Assembly: GCA_903939555.1 (NCBI GenBank)
Contig: CAJAHV010000296.1
Span: 1-20,306 of the forward strand
DNA: 20,306 nucleotides
Origin: an uncultured Alphaproteobacteria bacterium
Lineage (GTDB): Bacteria > Pseudomonadota > Alphaproteobacteria > Sphingomonadales > Sphingomonadaceae
Direction of reading: 5' to 3'
Shown here: positions 15,938-20,306 of the stretch, one piece after another
How the letters are laid out: each line of letters opens with the position of its first letter
Numbering within the stretch: the first letter of the stretch is position 1
The notes under the pieces: generated by a model
The model's database searches: none
Seen by the model: only the letters and a program-made list of their open reading frames with translations
What the model was told of the DNA's origin: nothing
Made by a program: the position numbers and the translations under genes

Positions 15938-16645
15938 ATGACCATCCGTACTGCCCTTGCTGCCACTGCCCTGCTGACCGCGGGAGCAGCGCTTGCCGAG
16001 CCGGCACCCGTTTCGTCGACCCCGACAACGTTGACGGTCGCTGCCGAAGGGCGGGTAACCCGCGCTCCCGATATCGCCGAAGTATCGGGCGGCGTGGTGA
16101 CTAGCGCGTCCACGGCCGCCGCCGCCATGGCCGAAAATACCGTCCGGATGAACGCCGTGGTCGCCGCGGTGAAAAAGGCCGGGATCGCCGACCGCGACAT
16201 CCAGACGACCGGGCTCAACCTGCAACCGCAATATCGCTATGCTGACAACCAGCCGCCGGTGCTGACCGGCTATCAGGTGACCAACACAGTTTCGCTGCGG
16301 TTGCGCAAGCTCGTCGAGGCTGGCCGTCTGCTCGACACGCTGGTCGGGGTTGGGGCCAACCAGATCGGCGGGCCGAATTTTTCGGTCGATGCCGCCGATG
16401 AGGCGCTCGATGAAGCGCGCGTCGCGGCGGTCAAGATGGCTCGCACCCGCGCCCAGCTTTATGCTCAGGCGGCGGGGCTGCGCATCAAGCGGATCGTGTC
16501 GATCAGCGAGAGCGGTGCCATCGAGCCCGGGCCCCGCCCGATGATGGTCATGGCCCGCGCCGTCAGGATGGAGGCCGCGCCCATGGTGGCGCCGGGCGAG
16601 GTCGCCCTTGGCGTCAATGTGACGATGGTGTTCGAACTCGAATAG
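15938..16645 (+). CDS. SIMPL domain (DUF541) periplasmic protein
   Basis: Exported protein of 235 residues with a clear signal peptide (TALAATALLTAGAALAEP, likely cut after ALA). The mature part is one SIMPL/DUF541 domain: TLTVAAEGRVTRAPDIAEVSGGV is the characteristic first strand, followed by IQTTGLNLQPQYRY, the YQVTNTVSLRLR strand, and GANQIGGPNFSVDAADEALDEAR, ending with VALGVNVTMVFEL. The family includes the periplasmic YggE of E. coli, associated with oxidative stress tolerance, and oligomeric BP26 of Brucella; biochemical function is unknown. AGGGGA six bases before ATG 15938 is a strong ribosome binding site. It may share a transcript with the small GlsB-type gene and converges with the dehydrogenase gene, 20 bases apart. 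Confidence 0.92.
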   Translation: MTIRTALAATALLTAGAALAEPAPVSSTPTTLTVAAEGRVTRAPDIAEVSGGVVTSASTAAAAMAENTVRMNAVVAAVKKAGIADRDIQTTGLNLQPQYRYADNQPPVLTGYQVTNTVSLRLRKLVEAGRLLDTLVGVGANQIGGPNFSVDAADEALDEARVAAVKMARTRAQLYAQAAGLRIKRIVSISESGAIEPGPRPMMVMARAVRMEAAPMVAPGEVALGVNVTMVFELE

Positions 16646-16665
16646 CGCAGACCGGGCGCCGCGGC

Positions 16666-17442
16666 TCAGGCGATTGTCGCGCCGCCGTCGATGACGAAGC
16701 ATTGTCCGGTGGCGAAACCACCGGCCTTGCCGGCCAGCAGCACTGCCATGCCGGCGATTTCATCGGGGATGCCGATGCGGCGCAGCGGCGCGTTGCTGGT
16801 CGACATTGCCAGGATTTCGGGGTTGTCCCACAGCGCCTTGGCAAAATCGGTCTTGATGAGGCCCGGCGCGATGCAATTGACGCGGACATTGTCCGGCCCG
16901 AATTCGGCGGCGAGGTTGCGCGCCAATTGCATGTCGGCAGCCTTTGAGATGCAATAGGCGCCGATGACGGTGGACGCCTTCAGCCCGCCGACCGACGAGA
17001 TGATGGTGATGCTGCCGCCCTTGCGGGCGCGCATCGCGGGGGCGACCATGGTGATCAGCCAATGGTTGGAGATGATGTTGTTCTGCAGGATCTTGCCGAA
17101 TTGATCGTCGCTGATGCCATCCTGCGGGCCGAAATAGGGGTTCGACGCGGCGTTGCAGACAAGATGGTCGATCTGGCCGAATTTTTCGATGGTCTTGTCA
17201 ACGAGCGCCTGCAGGCTGGCCTTGTCGGCGATATTGGCGGGGATGCTGACCGCAGCTTCGCGGCCGACGGCGGCGTTGATTTCGGCGGCGGCGGCCTCGC
17301 AGACATCGGCCTTGCGGCTGCTGATGATCACATTGGCGCCATGCTCCGCCATGCGATGCGCGATCGCCTTGCCGATGCCCTTCGATGATCCGGTAATGAG
17401 CGCGGTCTGGCCGGTCAGATCGAAAAGCGCGGGCATGGTCAT
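16666..17442 (-). CDS. Short-chain dehydrogenase/reductase (SDR) family oxidoreductase
   Basis: Classical SDR of 258 residues, expected to oxidise or reduce a hydroxyl/carbonyl substrate with NAD(P)(H) in the cytoplasm. The cofactor motif is TGSSKGIG near the N-terminus, with SSRK after strand 2, where Ser-Arg-Lys favours NADP(H) over NAD(H). The active site has IISSVGG (Ser) and YCISK (Tyr163, Lys167), and the NNAG motif is replaced by CNAAS. The stretch APGLIKTDFAKALW is typical of the SDR branch that includes DHRS4-like carbonyl reductases, so a ketone reductase is plausible, but substrate is open. ATG 17442 has GGGGAA six bases upstream, and a promoter candidate lies just before it. It converges with the SIMPL gene and is divergent from the MFS gene. 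Confidence 0.93.
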   Translation of the reverse strand: MTMPALFDLTGQTALITGSSKGIGKAIAHRMAEHGANVIISSRKADVCEAAAAEINAAVGREAAVSIPANIADKASLQALVDKTIEKFGQIDHLVCNAASNPYFGPQDGISDDQFGKILQNNIISNHWLITMVAPAMRARKGGSITIISSVGGLKASTVIGAYCISKAADMQLARNLAAEFGPDNVRVNCIAPGLIKTDFAKALWDNPEILAMSTSNAPLRRIGIPDEIAGMAVLLAGKAGGFATGQCFVIDGGATIA

Positions 17443-17472
17443 GGCGGGTTCCCCAGAGATATTGATGCGGCT

Positions 17473-17501
17473 GTTATGGCGCGGGCGGCACCGGCTGTCA
17501 C
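17473..17501 (-). promoter_or_regulatory. Probable promoter of the SDR gene
   Basis: On the minus strand GTGACA (17501-17496, five of six matches to TTGACA) is 17 bases from CATAAC (17478-17473, four of six matches to TATAAT). Transcription would start near 17466, giving a leader of about 24 bases before ATG 17442. Found by eye, so moderate trust only. Confidence 0.38.
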
Positions 17502-17544
17502 CTGCCTGCGACGCGCCGTTTCCGCTTGATGACAAGCGCGCGAC

Positions 17545-18789
17545 ATGACGCCATGGTGGGGAATGGCCGAATCGATACTCTCCAATCTCGCCCGTCCCGG
17601 CGTGCGCGCCACCTGGCTCGCCTGCCTGTTCTTTGCCGGTTTCGGCTGTCTGATTCCGTTCCTGCCGGTTTGGCTGGAAAAGGCGCATGGCTTTTCGGGA
17701 TCGCAGATAGGGTTGGTGCTCGCCATCGGCGGGTTTTCGCGGATCATCGCCGGACCGTTGACTGCGGCCTGGGCCGATGGCCGTCGCGACCGGCGGGCGC
17801 CGATGTTCCTGTTTGCCGGCATCATGACGCTGGGCTTCGGCGCGCTGTGGTTTGTCGAAGGATTCACCGCGGTGTTCATCATCGTGTTGCTGATGGATGT
17901 TGCTTTCTGGGGCTTTGTTCCGGTGGTCGAATCGGCGCTGCTGCGGCTGACCAAATACGGCTGGCCGCGTTACGGTCTGGCCCGCGGGTTGGCCTCGGCG
18001 GCGTTCGTAGTGGGTTCGAGCGCGGTCGGCATGCTCATCGACCGCTACGGCGAATGGGCCATCTGGGGCTGGCTGTTCGGTATTTCAGCGGCGCTGATCG
18101 CTGCCTCGGCGTGGATGAAGGCCGAACCGGTGGCCGGTGACCGCGAAGCACCGTTCGCTGATCGCTTCAAATCGGGCATCGGCATGCTCAAGGACCGCAA
18201 GTTCGCGTTGATGATCTTTTCGGCCGGGCTGATCCAGGCGACCCACAGCTATTTCTATGTCGCCGGCACGCTGATCTGGAACAACGATCAGCAATTGTCA
18301 TCGACGTTGGCTGGCAATCTCTGGTCGGTAGGCGTGATTGCCGAAGTCGGCTTCCTGATCTTTCTGGCACGCTGGACCGAACGCTTCGCGCCCGAAACGC
18401 TCATCCTTTTTGGTGGCCTGTGCGCCATCGTGCGCTGGACGGCGCTGGCGACGCTGCCGCCGGTATGGGCGCTCTATGGTCTGCAACTGCTCCACGCCGG
18501 CACCTTTGCCGCCACCTTCCTCGGCGGCGTGCGGATGACCCAGGCGCTCCACGGCGACGAACGCACGGCGACGGCGCAGATGATTTACATGGCGCTGGCC
18601 TCGGCACCGGCGCAGGCGATCACCACGCTGATTTCAGGTGAGCTTTACGAATATCTCCCCGCCACCGGCCGCGGCGCGCTCGGCTATCTGTCGATGACGG
18701 CGGTGGCGGTGATCGGCACCGGCCTTGCCTGGCTGTTGTGGCTGCGCCGCGACGCGGTGGCCATGCCGCAGGGGGCGGCGGCGGCATAG
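17545..18789 (+). CDS. MFS transporter, MFS_1-like/HcaT-type
   Basis: Inner-membrane secondary transporter of 414 residues with about twelve hydrophobic segments. The sequence resembles the MFS_1-like branch containing the 3-phenylpropionate transporter HcaT and LacY relatives: an opening of ARPGVRATWLACLFFAGFGCLIPFLPVWL, an AWADGRRDRRAP loop after helix 2 (the family's A-motif region), and GFVPVVESALL in helix 4. A hydrophilic loop lies near the middle (EPVAGDREAPFADRFKSG). The substrate is unknown; small aromatic or organic acids, or sugar-like compounds, are family precedents. ATG 17545 is the longest start, without a clear ribosome binding site; ATG 17563 (MAESILSNL) is an alternative, where GGTGGGGA abuts the codon too closely to count. 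It is divergent from the SDR gene and convergent with the Anbu gene. Confidence 0.87.
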   Translation: MTPWWGMAESILSNLARPGVRATWLACLFFAGFGCLIPFLPVWLEKAHGFSGSQIGLVLAIGGFSRIIAGPLTAAWADGRRDRRAPMFLFAGIMTLGFGALWFVEGFTAVFIIVLLMDVAFWGFVPVVESALLRLTKYGWPRYGLARGLASAAFVVGSSAVGMLIDRYGEWAIWGWLFGISAALIAASAWMKAEPVAGDREAPFADRFKSGIGMLKDRKFALMIFSAGLIQATHSYFYVAGTLIWNNDQQLSSTLAGNLWSVGVIAEVGFLIFLARWTERFAPETLILFGGLCAIVRWTALATLPPVWALYGLQLLHAGTFAATFLGGVRMTQALHGDERTATAQMIYMALASAPAQAITTLISGELYEYLPATGRGALGYLSMTAVAVIGTGLAWLLWLRRDAVAMPQGAAAA

Positions 18790-18813
18790 CGCCGTTCATT
18801 GTTAGTGACTGAC

Positions 18814-18826
18814 GAGGCAGTGCCTC
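18814..18826. terminator. Small hairpin between convergent MFS and Anbu genes
   Basis: GAGGC, an AGT loop and GCCTC form a 5-bp stem in the 68-base convergent gap. No T-run follows on either strand, so a terminator role is weakly supported. Confidence 0.2.
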
Positions 18827-18857
18827 CGCATGCGCCAGCCATCAACCGGAAATGGTA

Positions 18858-19625
18858 TCAGTCCTGCGCCAGCATGGCGTCCGGTTGGCTGGCATAATCG
18901 GGCAACGGGATCGCTGCCGCCGCAGCGCGCAGTGCGTTGGACCAGCGGTCGTTCATCTCACGATAATAGCTGTCTTCGCTGTCGATGCGGTGCAGTAGCT
19001 CGATGCGCGATGTGCCCGAACGCACCGTGGCAATATCGATCGGCAGGCCGACGGCCAGGTTCGACCGCATCGTCGCCGAAAAAGAAATCAGCGCGATCTT
19101 GATGGCTTCGGCCATCGGCGTTTCAAAGCTCATCATGCGGTCGAGTACCGGCTTGCCATATTTATGCTCGCCGATCTGCAGGAAGGGTGTGTCCTGCTGG
19201 CATTCGATGAAATTGCCGGCGCCATAAATGAGGAACATGCGCGGTCGCCGCCCGTCGATCGAACCGCCGAACAGCAGCGACGCATCGGTGGAGACGGCTT
19301 CACCCTTGACGACCAGTTCGATCGAGGTGCGCGCGTCGCTGAGTGCCTGGCCGATGATCTGGGCACAGCGAAACACTGACGGCGCGGTCTCGATGAATTC
19401 CTTTTCCCCGCTGTCTGGCATGATGACACCGAGCGCGACGCGGCTGGTTGCCGATTGCGTCACCGACAGGCTGCCGGCCGACGTGACGATGAGCACCCGG
19501 TCATGCCCGGTTTCGAGCACGCGCAGTTTGCGATAGGTCGAGATATTGTCGACGCCGGCGTTGGTGCGTGTGTCGGCCAGCATGACCAATCCTTCGCGAA
19601 CCAGAATTCCGATACAATAAGTCAT
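18858..19625 (-). CDS. Anbu: proteasome-type protease (ancestral beta subunit)
   Basis: Bacterial relative of 20S proteasome beta subunits in the Anbu family, 255 residues, an N-terminal-nucleophile fold expected to assemble into rings or helical lock-washers in the cytoplasm. It begins Met-Thr-Tyr-Cys-Ile-Gly, so removal of Met exposes the catalytic Thr1 directly, without a propeptide. Counting from Thr1, Asp17 (in LADTRTNAG) and Lys32 (in STYRKL) match the conserved active-site positions. YGAGNFIECQQDTPFLQIGEHKYGKPVLDR is a strongly typical Anbu stretch. ATG 19625 is fixed by that N-terminus, although the AAGGAG upstream is 12 bases away, longer than usual. A transglutaminase-like gene precedes it on the same strand by 50 bases, the standard neighbour of Anbu. 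Known biochemistry is limited: proteolytic activity has been hard to show, and the substrate is unknown. Confidence 0.93.
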   Translation of the reverse strand: MTYCIGILVREGLVMLADTRTNAGVDNISTYRKLRVLETGHDRVLIVTSAGSLSVTQSATSRVALGVIMPDSGEKEFIETAPSVFRCAQIIGQALSDARTSIELVVKGEAVSTDASLLFGGSIDGRRPRMFLIYGAGNFIECQQDTPFLQIGEHKYGKPVLDRMMSFETPMAEAIKIALISFSATMRSNLAVGLPIDIATVRSGTSRIELLHRIDSEDSYYREMNDRWSNALRAAAAAIPLPDYASQPDAMLAQD

Positions 19626-19675
19626 GACCAGGCCGTTCTCCTTGCGCGGGCTGAAGTGTTCCTGCGCGCTGCCAT

Positions 19676-20306
19676 TCAAGATTGCACCTGCGCCTGCGCT
19701 TCGGCAAGCACCGTTGGTGCATGGGAGTCAGTGGCGGTAACGCTGACCACCATGGTTTCGGCACCGCCGCCGCGCCGGGCGCCGCGCACAGGGGCGGCAT
19801 CAAGATAATCGAGGCCGACCGCGACGCGCAGATAGGCCGCCGTCGTCGATATGCCGTTGGTCGGATCGAACCCCACCCAACCGAGATCGGGCGCCCAGGC
19901 TTCCACCCAGGCGTGGCCTGCGGGTTGGGTGACAAGGCCGTCGGCGCGCACAAGATGGCCCGAGACATAGCGTGCCGGAATGCCCAGCAGCCGCGCCGCG
20001 GCGAGGAAGATATGGCTGTAATCCTGGCAAACCCCGGCTTTCAGGCCGAAGGCGTGCGCGGCATCGGTATGGCTGTGGGTGATATCGGGATCGAAGCTCA
20101 TGCTCTCGTTAAGCGCTGTGAGCATCGCGTGACAGGTGTCGATGGGGTTGGCACGCCCCAGGTTGCGGGCAAAATCCCGGATGGCGTCATCGGGCATGCT
20201 GAGCGGTGTGGGGCGCAGGAAGACGCTGGCCGGCAAGGGTTCGGCGGTGCCACGCAGTACGCCATGGCTTTCACCGGTATCGACTTCGCCGGTAACGTGC
20301 AGAGCC
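19676..20306 (-). CDS. Transglutaminase-like cysteine protease, C-terminal part (cut by window edge)
   Basis: The frame is open from the right edge to the stop at 19678-19676, giving about 209 residues; the start lies beyond the window. The visible N-terminal part reads LHVTGEVDTGESHGVLRG and FLRPTPLSMPDD, matching the bacterial transglutaminase-like N-terminal domain. The core has all three catalytic elements: GVCQDYSHIFLAAARLLGIPARYVSGHL (Cys), AGHAWVEAW (His) and GWVGFDPTNG (Asp). Such proteins are predicted cysteine proteases or amidases. The pairing directly upstream of Anbu is a known conserved cluster, usually continuing with an alpha-E (DUF403) protein and a circularly permuted ATP-grasp protein; those would lie to the right. 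An ATG inside the frame at 20236 would skip conserved N-terminal sequence, so it is not the start. Confidence 0.92.
   Translation of the reverse strand, partial: ALHVTGEVDTGESHGVLRGTAEPLPASVFLRPTPLSMPDDAIRDFARNLGRANPIDTCHAMLTALNESMSFDPDITHSHTDAAHAFGLKAGVCQDYSHIFLAAARLLGIPARYVSGHLVRADGLVTQPAGHAWVEAWAPDLGWVGFDPTNGISTTAAYLRVAVGLDYLDAAPVRGARRGGGAETMVVSVTATDSHAPTVLAEAQAQVQS

Overview
The window looks like a chromosomal segment of a GC-rich alphaproteobacterium, most likely in the order Sphingomonadales. This is inferred from base composition, long GC-driven antisense frames, and the mix of families (S9 peptidase with signal peptide, DUF445, an RND pump with a TTG/ATG-start adaptor, Anbu). It carries 15 protein-coding genes, two of them cut by the window edges, packed with no gene-free gap over 200 bases. 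I see no tRNA, rRNA, CRISPR array, insertion sequence or phage gene, so this reads as core or stable accessory chromosome, not an island.

Left part (1-5284). The 5' part of moaA (molybdenum cofactor synthesis) runs leftward off the edge. Divergent from it is a two-gene unit: a receiver-like/degenerate GGDEF/intact EAL protein (c-di-GMP phosphodiesterase), whose stop codon overlaps the start of a formylglycine-generating-enzyme (FGE/SUMF1) homologue. A secreted S9 prolyl-oligopeptidase-type peptidase converges on that unit with one base between them.

Middle part (5426-9784), all rightward. A SulP anion transporter with a STAS-like tail and a beta-carbonic anhydrase form a tightly coupled pair, probably for bicarbonate supply. 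A class I (1-beta type) aspartate aminotransferase and a nitroreductase follow.

RND block (9845-15383), all leftward. A periplasmic adaptor, an HAE1/AcrB-type RND pump and a DUF445 membrane protein form a likely operon. Ahead of it is an AT-rich promoter with a consensus TATAAT that lies inside a perfect 6-3-6 palindrome, a good candidate for a repressor operator. No regulator and no outer-membrane channel gene is in the window.

Right part (15584-20306). Small envelope/stress genes (GlsB/YeaQ-type and a SIMPL-domain protein) are followed by a convergent short-chain dehydrogenase, a divergent MFS transporter, and a leftward pair at the edge: an Anbu proteasome-type protease preceded by a transglutaminase-like protease that runs off the window. 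This is the left end of the known Anbu gene cluster.

No clearly new multi-gene system is evident. The points most worth a second look are the EAL-FGE coupling, the Anbu-transglutaminase pair, the palindrome over the RND promoter, and DUF445 travelling with an RND pump.
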